Positions 1-11,263 of a stretch of 64,000 nt of DNA are shown here, in pieces. The notes below the pieces were generated by a model, which saw only the letters and a program-made list of their open reading frames with translations, ran no database searches and was not told the origin of the DNA. A program made the translations under genes and the position numbers. Each line of letters opens with the position of its first letter. Positions within the stretch are counted from its first letter, which is position 1. This DNA comes from Tubulanus polymorphus (taxonomy: Eukaryota > Nemertea > Palaeonemertea > Tubulaniformes > Tubulanidae), in NCBI RefSeq assembly GCF_964204645.1, contig NC_134025.1, positions 30,410,001-30,474,000 of the forward strand, in the 5' to 3' direction.

Positions 1-1189
1 AGGTACTGATCCCTCCACAAACTGAGCAGGTACTGATCCCTCCACAAACTGAGCAGGTACTGATCCCTCCACAAACTGAGCAGGTACTGATCCCTCCACA
101 AACTGAGCAGGTACTGATCCCTCCACAAACTGAGCAGGTACTGATCACTCCACCGCACTCACAGCAGGTACTGATCCCTCCACAAACTGAGCAGGTACTG
201 ATCCCTCCACAAACTGAGCAGGTACTGATCACTCCACCACACTCAGCAGGTACTGATCACTCCACAAACTGAGCAGGTACTGATCACTCCAGCACACTCA
301 CAGCAGGTACTGATCACTCCAGCACACTCAGCAGGTACTGATCCCTCCACAAACTGAGCAGGTACTGATCCCTCCACAAACTGAGCAGGTACTGATCCCT
401 CCACAAACTGAGCAGGTACTGATCACTCCACAAACTGAGCAGGTACTGATCCCTCCACAAACTGAGCAGGTACTGATCCCTCCACAAACTGAGCAGGTAC
501 TGATCCCTCCACAAACTGAGCAGGTACTGATCACTCCACCACACTCACAGCAGGTACTGATCCCTCCACAAACTGAGCAGGTACTGATCACTCCACCACA
601 CTCAGCAGGTACTGATCCCTCCACAAACTGAGCAGGTACTGATCCCTCCACAAACTGAGCAGGTACTGATCCCTCCACAAACTGAGCAGGTACTGATCAC
701 TCCACAAACTGAGCAGGTACTGATCCCTCCACAAACTGAGCAGGTACTGATCCCTCCACAAACTGAGCAGGTACTGATCCCTCCACAAACTGAGCAGGTA
801 CTGATCACTCCACAAACTGAGCAGGTACTGATCACTCCACCACACTCAGCAGGTACTGATCCCTCCACAAACTGAGCAGGTACTGATCCCTCCACAAACT
901 GAGCAGGTACTGATCACTCCACAAACTGAGCAGGTACTGATCCCTCCACAAACTGAGCAGGTACTGATCACTCCACCACACTCACAGCAGGTACTGATCA
1001 CTCCACAAACTGAGCAGGTACTGATCCCTCCACAAACTGAGCAGGTACTGATCACTCCACCACACTCAGCAGGTACTGATCACTCCACAAACTGAGCAGG
1101 TACTGATCACTCCAGCACTCACAGCAGGTACTGATCCCTCCACAAACTGAGCAGGTACTGATCACTCCAGCACACTCACAGCAGGTACC
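1..1189. repeat. 27-bp minisatellite, about 44 copies
   Basis: The unit begins aggtactgatccctccacaa and is 27 bp. Some copies are a 30-bp variant ending in a cacactcacagc block, and a c/a change after gatc is frequent. The array runs off the left edge of the window, so its full length is unknown. Because 27 is a multiple of three and the unit lacks stops in several frames, open frames of 60-116 codons appear on the minus strand. They are repeat artefacts with no start context or splice structure. Confidence 0.95.
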
Positions 1190-1617
1190 ACTGAAATGTT
1201 CTATTTCTCTATGAAACAAATTTTCATCACAGTGTTTGATTAATATGGTGGAAATCATTTAAATTCTAACCCAGCGAAGCACATTCTACTGTCTATTATA
1301 TTAGTCTATTATATCTTTGATTCATTTAGTGCTAAAAACTATTTACATTCTGAACAAAAATCCTTTAATAAAATGACTAATACGATGTACAAATTAGTTC
1401 TACTATTTGTTGTTGTATAAATAATTCTTCATAAGTTAGATTATGAATTGTGATATAATCCCACATGTATTCAAGTGATATAAATTTTTGCATCTTGAAT
1501 ATTTTGGTGTTAAAGCAAATTTTTTTGAAAAACAATAAACATAGCACATATTTTTAGCTAAAAGCCTGCGCTTATCAAAATAACCACATAATTCAGTAAA
1601 TTACATTTGTTTCTAAT

Positions 1618-1784
1618 AGGGGATCATTCATTTATTACGTACGCATGAAATTTGAAATTTTCAACCCCCCTCCCCCTCTGTATGCAAAATCGGCCATTTT
1701 TTCATATACATTAAGCATTACAGTACGCAACTGCACAGACCCCTCCCCCCTCCCCTTATGCGTACGTTATAAATGAATGACCTC
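1618..1784. mobile_element. Palindromic MITE-like element
   Basis: The terminal inverted repeats are about 30 bp. The left end reads atcattcatttattacgtac, and the right end is its near-perfect reverse complement, ending gtacgttataaatgaatgac. The interior contains C-rich ccccctcccc tracts just inside each end. At about 165 bp with no coding capacity, this is typical of a non-autonomous DNA transposon. No unambiguous target duplication was seen. Confidence 0.75.
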
Positions 1785-2527
1785 TAGGCAAATGTTGAAT
1801 GAACTTCTGATTCAAATATTACCCCTATTTTAGGAGGATGCAAACAAACTGCACGATGCATTACTACTCTAGACTGGTATCAGGATAAAAAATACAGCAT
1901 TTTTTGATAAATGAAACTAACATAATTATTGCTTATATATTGATATGTACATCAGTAGTTTTATGCTTGTTTTCACAGTCCGACTGACCACGTCCTAAAT
2001 TCAAAGACTTTTTACGAGTATTTCAAAAGATTTTGAAAATGAACATCAACAGATTAAGGATGTGGTGAATTTTGAATTTTTTGTGAAAAAAACTGTATCA
2101 TTTCAATATTCAAAAGACTTTCACCAACGGTTCAGTGTCAATGTTCTTAGACAGGAATATGATAGAAATTTGAACAATGATCTATCGAAACGAACAAGGA
2201 GAACATGTTTAGACTGTTATTTGAGCAGTTTAGAATACATTATACTCACAAAAATCTCCAGATTTGGTAACAATAAAACACAGCAATATTACACAACATA
2301 TACCCCCCCCCCCAAAAAAAAAAATACACCCCATTAATTCTTATATAATCTGGTTAAAATGTCCGGCGCGATCTGCTTGCAGTACATAGTAGCTTACAAA
2401 CCAAATATACCTGGACGGAAACACATATAAAACTGTTAAAATACATCAAACATTCCAAACACCAGTCATCATAATATTGTATAGAAAATATCTATTCATC
2501 ACTTAGCACTTTATACAGAGGTTTAAA

Positions 2528-2760
2528 CCTATAAGCAAACCCTGAGGGGAGCTCCCCGTAAGCAACCCCTGAGGAGAGCTCCCCATAACCAACCCCTGAG
2601 GAGCTCCCCTGAACAAACCAAGGGGAACCCCCTCAAACAACCCAGAGGAGCTCCCCATAACCAACCCCACAGAGCTCCGCTTAAACAGCCAAGAGGAGCG
2701 CCATAAACAAATCCAGTGGAGCTCTTTACATCAATAACAAACCCCAGAGCCTCGGAATTC
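2528..2760. repeat. Degenerate ~30-bp tandem repeat rich in ggagctcc
   Basis: About seven diverged copies carry the palindromic core gggagctcccc spaced roughly 30 bp apart, joined by ataaccaacccc-like linkers. The minus-strand open frame across it is low-complexity Gly/Leu/Trp repeat and is not called as a gene. Confidence 0.75.
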
Positions 2761-3161
2761 ACTTGCACCAGATAATATTCATCGGACTTGTGATATCCGA
2801 GGAGTCTAATGTATTTAGTTTACCTCTATAACAGTAAATACAACTGTGTAAAATCTGGGCCCCTCCCTTTTCCCGAAAAAAGATAAACTCAAAATTTACT
2901 GCTAAAAGTCTCAGCTCTTTGACAAAACTGGACCGTTGGGTAAATCAGACATGTTATTATTGTAGGTTTAATTGTAGCATTTTATTCCAAACCAATAGAT
3001 TATTGATTATGAACTGGAATGCATTGCGTAATTATTATCACATATAAACCTTATACAGTAAAACTCACTCAAGTCGCCAAAGTTGTGATGATCATTATTG
3101 TGTTGATGGCTTATAAAAGTGATGACTTACGCTTAGAAAATTGATTTAGAAATATCAACAG

Positions 3162-3271
3162 GGGACAGTTTCATAGTCACGACTTGAGTCCAAAAGTGGT
3201 CTTAAATCTTAAGACTGGTCTTAAGTTGTTAGATTGGCCTTAAGTCTTAGCCGTGTCTATGGAACCGGCCC
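3162..3271. mobile_element. Short palindromic element, cagttc/tggaaccggcc family
   Basis: This ~110-bp segment starts ggggacagtttcatagtc and ends tatggaaccggcccctgg, so its ends are imperfect inverted repeats. The interior is built from nested taagactggtcttaag palindromes. Relatives are at about 5895-6005, 20871-20990 and 31670-31850. Confidence 0.55.
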
Positions 3272-3527
3272 CTGGGGGCTCAAGATGATATATAGCTCAA
3301 GATAGGTCGGACTCCAGATTCTCCGCGACAGCCAGTGACAATCGTGTCTATTTTCTGCGACACGAATGTCGCGACAAACATCTGGTAGAGAATAGTTGCT
3401 CACCTCGCCGTTAAACTAAGCACCTATCTGCGTCACCGGTCGACCTACACCTGCCTTATTGTAACGACTAAAGCGAGTTTGACTGCACCGATAACAGCAC
3501 GTATATGACTTGAGACAGACGTATGAA

Positions 3528-6500
3528 TCATAAATCGAATGAACCCTCGGGAAGATTCACGTACGTTTGAGATTTACGCGTTTTTCTCATCGTGATATAT
3601 TCAGCGATCGCTTTACGTTTCATGAATAAAACTACCACGGAAACGACCGTTATTAAAATACCGACGATTAAAACCACGATCCACGAGTTGATTTTCGGCG
3701 TCGGGGGAAACGGATTGCGATGATGTTGCTGCATCCAGAATTTATCGACGGTCGTGTGATTTTTGGCAATTCGTTCCTCGAAGAATAGATGAGTTTTATT
3801 GTGAATCATCAGTCTACCGTACGTAATCTCTGAGATCCGCTTCACAACATCCGACCACTCCGGTTTAACTACCGCTGAAAAATTATATTCATTGATACTC
3901 ATTATTTTTACATTCGGAATCATTTATTCAACAAGGCGTGAAAAACTTTGATTAATTAACCCTTTGCTGACTAATTAATATCCAAAATGCTGAATTCTTT
4001 TTAAAATTCCACCTCTGAGTGAATAACCGCTTTAGCGCTAGCGCAGCGCGGTATACTGTTATTTGTGAATTATCTATAATCCACGAATCTACTATTTCAA
4101 TACTCACCAGCTCTAACCGTTTTGCTATCAGGTTTATTACAGCTGAATGCCGATGTCGTCACGTAGACCGTAGCTTTAGGATTCTTATAATGGTCACCGA
4201 TTTTCTTTTTGTTGGAAACGGGGAACGTTCGTTCGTAGAAATTATCTTGAGCGGTGATCACTAAATCAACGCTGTATTCATGGAACAGATCAGTTATACT
4301 ACAAAGAGGATGAGAAAAACTTCATTAATGAACATACAATTTCACAAATAAATAGATTTGATTTCTTCCAGGGGCCAGTTTTACAGACCAATATTAACTT
4401 TAAATCAACTTAATTGAAATTTGAATGAGTTTACGAACCAGACCTAGAGTTTTTACAGATCAGAGAATCCAAAATTCTCTAATTTTCCCTGAAACTTTGC
4501 CAATAACTCCACGATTAGATTGTATCTTAAGATATCCTTAGTTGGGGCTTTTCCTTATCGAGAGATTCCTTGTGCCAATCGACACCTAAACTTCAAGTTT
4601 CCTAACTTTTCAAGAAAACAGCAAGGATTCCCTGATTTCCCTGCAGGGTAAAAATAACCCGATAAGTCCCTGATCTGTAAGAACTCTATCAAAATTCAAT
4701 TGTTATTGTGATAATACACTGTGACTGACATACATGTGCAACGTTTCTGATTCTTTGATACAGGTTCGATCTCCCGAACAATATATAGGTCGATGACTGA
4801 ATACAATAACCCACGGTCGTTGTCCGTCATATTCGTACGCTTTATTCACTTTCTTTAAATCTTTTTCCAACCAATCGTACTGTGATTTCGCAAGTTGTTC
4901 CGCTAAAATCATATCTTTACCGTCCATGAAGTACATTTCAGTCGTTAAACTGAAACAAAATTCAAAATTTCAATCATTAAAATATTAGAGATCCAACATT
5001 TATTCCGTAACATCGTCGTGATGCTATCAGGTTTGAATCCCCTCCAGCTAGGATGGGGTCGAGGCTGCAACGAGGTCACTATGCGATGCCTTTAGTAGCT
5101 AGAACATACCGGGAACATATCGGTTATCGAGGAGCAGTTGATTTTGGGGAAATTTCTGGGCGATTTCTTCAATTCAAAATACAAACAGACATCTATTTAC
5201 TCCACGATGTCATCAGATTGGAGATTGGTCTATCGGGAGAGGGGTTTGTGCTGTGAGGCCACAGGGTTGAATTGAAGTCTGGATCACCACCACATACCTG
5301 ATGAAATGAGCGTAATCTGTATCGAAACTGTACCAGTATTGATCCGATCCGTATGGAACGCCGTGCTGCGAAAATATCTGTTTATAATGATTGAATTTAT
5401 TCCGCATATCTAAAATAGAACTAGATAGTGACACAAAGAGAAGCTTAGAGATCGATTTAAAGGCCTTTCGCTTAAAAAATAAATATCGTACCTTTTTCTC
5501 CGGGACATGTCAAAAATGGAATCTGCGATGCAAAATCTTGAAGATAGTTCAGGTAGTCTTTGGGATTCTGTAACAGAAAAATAATCGGCAGAATGAGGAG
5601 CTCATGCCAGCAGATATCCAGCTGTTTTTTATAAGGGTTTTAGTTCACTATTCAAAATCGAACTTACCAAACTACACGACCAATCACCTAAATTCAACAT
5701 CCCGTAATATCTATTCAACTCCGTTTCATGTTTTAACCGATGTTCGTGATTCCAATCTATTTGAATCGCGTCGATTGATGTTTTATTGATATGTCCTCCG
5801 TACAACAGAAATTCTTCGGGCCAAATTGAATTCTATAGAAATAGATTATTAACTAAACCTCAATCATCCCAAACAATATTAAATACAGTGAGCAGTTTAA
5901 AGACTAGTCTAAACTATCTTAAGTCTATATTCAATCATACAACTTAAGACCAGTCTTGAGATCTAAGACCACTTCATGAGTTTAGACTGTGCCCTGGAAC
6001 CATCTCTTAATTTCATAGCCAATCTAGCAACTTAAAGACTAGTCGAAAGATTTTTAAGATCACTTTCGGACGAAAGTCACGACAGTGCAACTGGGGTCAT
6101 CCGCTGCAGTTGTGCTCAAAACTAAACAGTGGATAGTTAACATACTTTTAAAACCCATCCCAGCCCCATCCTCCCTCTGCAGGGACTCGAACCTGATGAC
6201 ATCGCTACACTCAGCCACGGCACAAACCCCTGCATCAGTAGACCGGGTGCGCAGGTACATGCGCAGCTTTCCGAACGAAAACTGGCGGCACCAATCAGAT
6301 TGCTCGTTGTATAATCGTTTCAAGGAAGAACTATAAATGGGAAAACCCGGGCTAAAATACGACGGGATTTCTGATTGGCTAAAAATCACATCATCTGAAC
6401 TGCACATGTATCTGCGCACACGGTCGATTATGGCAGGGTTTCGTGCCGTGGCAATCTCGATGCCATCAGGTTCGAATCCCTGCCGGGGGAGGATGTCCCA

Positions 6501-8353
6501 GCCCCTGGTTTTTGACATGAATGCTACTTACATGATGATCCCATGTGTGAAATGAAAATTGCTTGCCACCGATTTCGTACGTATATTTCTGATCTTCCTT
6601 CAACGACTATAGAACAATATGTAGAATTCATTCAATCACGATCCTTCCACAATTGTGATTTCAATTTATAAAACTAATTCATTTTCAATGAGTTAGCTCA
6701 ACAAACGTCAAATGTTTAACTCAGAACTGTGCAAATGGATCCATGAGATTCTATCAACTACAGTCAAACTCACTTAAAATTCGGACGCAAAACAAAAGTT
6801 TAAGGGAAACAATAATTTCAGGAACTGAGAATCAGGGATAACAGATCATTTTCAGGAACTGAGAATCAGGGATGACAAATCATTTTCAGGAACTGAGAAT
6901 CAGGGATGATTGGTAAAACAGCTCTGAACCCGGTCCGGTGATGAATCGATGAATGAATGAATGTTATACCTGAATTTCATATCTCATAATCCAGTGTTTG
7001 GCGTATGTATTATTCATTAGTTGACCGTCAACTGTATCAGTACGCGTGAACTCATTTGGATTCGCAGATTTTATCGTGATTGTATCTTGTTTTTTATCGT
7101 AAGTCCACATTATTACTCGATCGAGGAACGGATCGGGACCCAACGATAAGTGGACGCCCTCTCTCGCCGATTCAACAGGTTGCGGCGCCGGGTTTACCGA
7201 TGGTATCGGTACACCTGGTTGCGGCTTGTTCGCCGGTGACTGCGTTGTCTTAGACTGGTTACCCGATGATTGTTGCGAAGTTTTGGACTGGTTGCCAGAT
7301 GTTTGAGTTTGATTCCCGGACGGTTTATTTTTTGCATCTGAAATGTTTACGAAAATGAGTCATTAATTAAAAAAAAAACTAATTAATTCAGACAAATATC
7401 GAGAATCTAATTAGAAATTCATGCGAAACAAACTTCCATTATTTACTGTCGCATATCTATATTTTCTATTCATATTTTACTAGACTGAAATACGAAGTAC
7501 TTGACACGGTATATTTCAATATTGGTTTTAATATGTCTGTCTAGTAGAAATGGCTCTTCATAGCGCTCAGTTATACCGTATATACAGCAGCTGGTGGCAA
7601 CTGTTAGTACATACAGCCAGCTATATTCATGCGTAGAAAGTCTGATCAATGCTATCAGTTTCACAATGAAAATAACGTTTGTTCCCATTTTTTTGGTATA
7701 AATGATTTTATACGCAGTCGAAATGAAGTATACAGCGGAACACCTCGTGAAGAGGTAGAAATCCACGACGTGTCGCAAATAAACACTCACATTGAAAACA
7801 AATAAATCATGTTTAGGTATTTTCATTTCAGAATGATAATGATCATAGATTTAATTTTGATAATTCAGAAAATAATTACCCTTTAAAATATTTAACCCAT
7901 TGAGCCTCAATAACTAATTTTTCAATTCACACTGGTACATAGTTGTAATCCTTGTTTTTAGTTGAAACCCAAAAATTCTGAATATTTAATAATTTTTTTG
8001 ATGTTTTAAATCTTTGGGTTTTTCATTGTATATAAAACTATCGGTTAGGCCACAGCAAACAGATTTCCTGGTGCATTGAAGTTCGTTATAACAAGGTTCT
8101 ACTATAGAACTATACAAACAATGTTCTCCCTGAAGTTCAAGGTTCCACTGATCAGTTATAATGAACAGATTTTCAAGTTGCCCAAAGTTTGTTGTCACAA
8201 GGTTCTACTGTATATAGAAGTGCACCTGAACGAATGATTGTTGCATCTGTTACCGTTACCTGTGATATTATTCTTCGCAGCTGCATCTGTTAAAATCCAG
8301 AAGTTCAACGCGACGAAGCAACAAACAACAAAAACTGCTTTCAACATTTCCAT
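3528..8353 (-). CDS. ACP7-like (purple acid phosphatase family) type I membrane protein, probable pseudoenzyme
   Basis: Nine exons on the minus strand: 8353-8260, 7337-6970, 6606-6532, 5832-5668, 5567-5492, 5409-5298, 4949-4734, 4298-4108 and 3874-3528. They total 1644 nt (547 aa plus stop) with consistent phases. Order: signal peptide (about residues 1-26), Ser/Asn/Gln linker with SGNQSKT repeats, the N-terminal PAP domain (GVHLSLGPDPF...), a PAP catalytic-like domain (about 180-430), a membrane span ending near 516 and a basic tail. The family normally hydrolyses phosphomonoesters with a two-metal site built by five motifs. Only motif IV survives intact (SHRPIYC, H349). Motif I (GDxG) is LYGG, motif II keeps Asp229 but lacks its Tyr (GDWSC), the GNHE motif is GEKD (257-260), and the final AHEH is AQDN (385-388). 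The fold is therefore probably kept without catalysis. Family call is firm; loss of activity is inference. Confidence 0.9.
4445..4690. mobile_element. Dispersed element, cttacagatcaggga family (copy 1)
   Basis: It lies in the last-but-two intron of the ACP7-like gene. Both ends read as inverted ttacagatcag(a/g)ga. In reverse orientation it shares tggcacaaggaatctct and nearby blocks with copies at 14480-14620 and 58918-59092. It is non-coding and about 245 bp. Confidence 0.55.
5890..6005. mobile_element. Short palindromic element with nested taagaccagtctta
   Basis: Intronic in the ACP7-like gene. It contains the nested palindromes gactagtctaaactatctta and taagaccagtcttgag and ends tgtgccctggaacc, matching the element at 3162-3271. 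The left boundary is uncertain. Confidence 0.45.
6157..6508. mobile_element. Head-to-head pair of tRNA-like (SINE-type) sequences forming a large inverted repeat
   Basis: The left arm (6157-6300) and right arm (about 6370-6508) are imperfect reverse complements of roughly 130-140 bp. Each arm carries a Pol III B-box-like core (gattcgaacctgatg on one strand, ggttcgaatccctgc on the other) plus an A-box-like ccgtggctgagtgtag or related block. The ~70-bp centre is unique. A third B-box-bearing fragment of similar sequence is at about 5020-5060. All lie in introns of the ACP7-like gene. Confidence 0.6.
6829..6910. repeat. Short tandem repeat, ~36-bp unit, 2.5 copies
   Basis: The block ttttcaggaactgagaatca recurs at about 36-bp spacing, within the ACP7-like intron just past the donor of the 6970-7337 exon on the minus strand. 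Confidence 0.8.
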
Positions 8354-10167
8354 TTTAGTTAAAATCCGAGTCTTGAGACTTCATCAACCGAACAGAGGTT
8401 TAATAATAATCCGTAGTGTTTTCAGTCACATGAATTTCAGTCCTAAACGAAATAATGCATTGATTATAATCGAGGCCTAGTCTATTGTAGAGCACAGCAC
8501 GCAACAGGAAGGTAGTGAATAGAGTTTATTTACTGTAACAGGTTGTCATCATTTTGTCGCGTTTGTGTAACATGTGTTTTATAAAAAGCTCTAAAATACC
8601 ATACTACTCATACGCCATCTATCCACACTAATCCACACTAATCCTCATTTAATATCATCAAGAGTTATCAGTTATTTTCAGATATTTTCACAAACCACAG
8701 CAATATAAGCCCATATATTAGTGGAAATAACATCTCAAAGATAAGGTAACTAAGTAGGCCTTTAGCCTATCTTAATTGAGGCGTCAGACAGGACAGAAGC
8801 CCAGTAAACGCAATTGTGACCATAGTCAGTAACCTGTCATGCAGGCTCTATCATGATTGGATATTTTCACAAACCACCATAGCCTATGCAGATCATCTGA
8901 CGCCAGGCCCGAGCCCGAGGAGTCCAGGTAGAGGGGTGTAAAGCCTAATTTGAAATTTATAAGTCGTTGAAGTTAATTTTGATTTGATTTGCTAATCAAA
9001 CAACTTTTTAAAGTCAAAAGTAAATAGATGAACTGTCCCAAAAAATTCTATTTTTAGATAATGATTGATTGACCTTCTTTTCCACGGCACGAATCGCAAC
9101 CGACCCCAAGAAAAGTAGCAGACTCGCAAAACTGTCCAGTCCAGCATCCCACAACACAGAGAGTACTCTCTACTAAACCGCCCAGACACACAGTTGATTA
9201 ATTCAAATACGTACCCGCAAAAGAAACCACTTTTAAGTCAGAAAAAAATACTCCAACAACCGAAGTGAACTGTCAAAAACTAAAACAGAAAGTGAGGATA
9301 TTGCGCGAAGAGCTACACGCCGCGTTAAACACATAATGCTGACTCATTCAAGAAACGACGATTGAATATAATCAATTTATGAAAAGAAAATACCTTAATC
9401 GTGAATGCTGAATAAAAACTGCATATAAAGTTATATCGAATATTCGTCGGTATTTCTAATGATTGATTAGGCTACAGAAGATTTCCACTTTACGTGTCAG
9501 AAGAAGTGATTCATGATCCGACGCGCGCTGTATGCGGGTACTCAATAATACCAGACTAGCGAAAAAATCTTTCTTTATCCTAGAAAATGACAGATAAAAG
9601 ATCCATGTAGGCCTATACAGGTATTACACATCCATGTATATTTTGTACTTGGTCGAAACATTGAGGGAAGTTATTCCAAAAACCAGTTGAGTTCAATAGA
9701 TTACAGAAACTACTGTTTTAATGGAAGGCTTTCTTTACCTGATTACCACCACACGCACACAGACACAGGCAAGGTGTCTATTTTTGTGGAGGGTCTTGTG
9801 ATTCTTTCTTTGATTACGAAATATCAGTTTTAGACGATAGGCCTAATAAATTGATCTGATAGATACTTACTGGATTTACCTGATTTTGTGTTGGGACTTG
9901 GGGACAGATTGGAATGGGTAGATCAGATGGAACCTGTTCAGTCAATGATGCGATACTTCAACATTTAGACTAAATGATCCAATAGATGCTCGAATGCTGA
10001 GTAGTAGAGTTAGTCGGTTCGTGCCAGACCGGAATCAATTTGAAGATTTTCTTTTAGGCAGGCCTTATATGGTAACGTCGTGACCTGTCACACAGACAGA
10101 ATGCGATACTTCAATAGATGAAATGAAGAGTGACCCTTGATTGGTGAACAACAACAGCAACAACAAT
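8354..10167. promoter_or_regulatory. Shared upstream region of divergent ACP7-like and ANKIB1 genes
   Basis: The start codons of the two genes face away from each other across 1.8 kb, so both promoters must lie here or in undetected 5' exons. I see no clear TATA box or CpG-rich core. A direct repeat of gatattttcacaaaccac occurs near 8683 and 8863. No gene was recognised; the minus-strand frame at 8992-9189 has no support. Confidence 0.4.
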
Positions 10168-11172
10168 ATGGGCAGTTCTTCATCGAAATTCCGTAAACAT
10201 CTACAGAACGGTGATGAATACGCGGCCCTACAACTCTACAGTAACAACTCCGATCTAAGAAAAGGACTCGATCCTAATCTTTCGTACGGTGAATCGCACA
10301 GTCATGAAACAGCTCTTCATTATGCCGCTAAACATGCCATGAAATCATTGTTAAGGTAACAGTTACTGCGTCATTAAACATAGATCGAAATACTAGATAC
10401 TTGGATTGTATTTCTGTCTAGGGTCGAGCATTGGTTCCTGTCCTGTGGCGTGGTGGATAAGGTGTTTGACTCACAACTGACAGGTTGAGGGTTCGAATCC
10501 TATTGAAACCATGCTATTCAGGCAGGACATATATCAGTGCTTGTCGACTCACTGATTTAACAACAAAAGTCCGTACCTGGCAAAAATCTTCAGCATGTTG
10601 AAGTTGGCCAGTAATAGGTAGAACTAGAACTAGAACTAGAAGCATTCTTAGCGTCCTGCTGTTTGTTGATGGATAATTGAACTGCATTTTCTAATTGAAC
10701 TAAATTTATCTGAGAGTTTCATGTGGAGGCAAAATAAAGGATTTATCCCAAGGAAGTTAGATTTTTTCGCGTCCAATCGAAACTTGAGTGTTTGTCTATA
10801 TTTTTCAGGATATTTCTGTATGAATTGGGTGGAAATCCGAATAAGAAGAACGCGCGTAATGAATCGGCGTTACATTGCGTTTGTATGGTGTCTAATCACC
10901 GTCCGTACACAGCGCTTTCATTCACTATTCTACAGAGAAGATTAGAATGTTTAACGTTGATCCTACAGTGGAGAGGAGCCGTGCTTAAAGATGGAGAATT
11001 AGAGAAAGTTGATATCGCGGCTCAAGACGAGGTATGAACCATTCATTAAACGGGGAATTCATTTTGTATTGATAAAATTATGATGAATTTGTTATTGTTT
11101 TTCAGAAATTGAACACAGCTCTACATTACGCAGCTGCATCTGGTTTGAGACGATGCGTCGAGGTACGTGGTA

Positions 11173-11263
<91 letters not shown>

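Larger units (their letters stand above)
1190..3527. other. Intergenic region left of the ACP7-like gene
   Basis: I see no convincing gene. It holds a palindromic element (1618-1784), a degenerate ggagctcc-rich repeat (2528-2760), a short palindromic element (3162-3271) and AT-rich unique sequence. A plus-strand stretch at about 1980-2330 can be read as protein only with a frame change near 2035 and resembles nothing I recognise. A minus-strand polyadenylation hexamer (plus tttatt, 2981-2986) lies about 540 bp beyond the ACP7-like stop and could end its transcript. Confidence 0.6.

Noticed and set aside
1-1189. CRISPR-like array of regularly spaced repeats
   Set aside because: Repeats are contiguous with no unique spacers, in a eukaryotic context; it is a minisatellite.
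1980-2337. Possible plus-strand exon (DHVLNSKTFYEYF then KDVVNFEFFVKKT)
   Set aside because: Needs a frame change near 2035, has no clear downstream donor, ends in a C/A homopolymer and resembles no family I know; at most a degraded remnant.
7470-7826. 118-codon minus-strand frame with hydrophobic stretches
   Set aside because: Lies in intron 1 of the ACP7-like gene, lacks recognisable domain, splice support or codon bias; hydrophobicity follows from AT-rich sequence.
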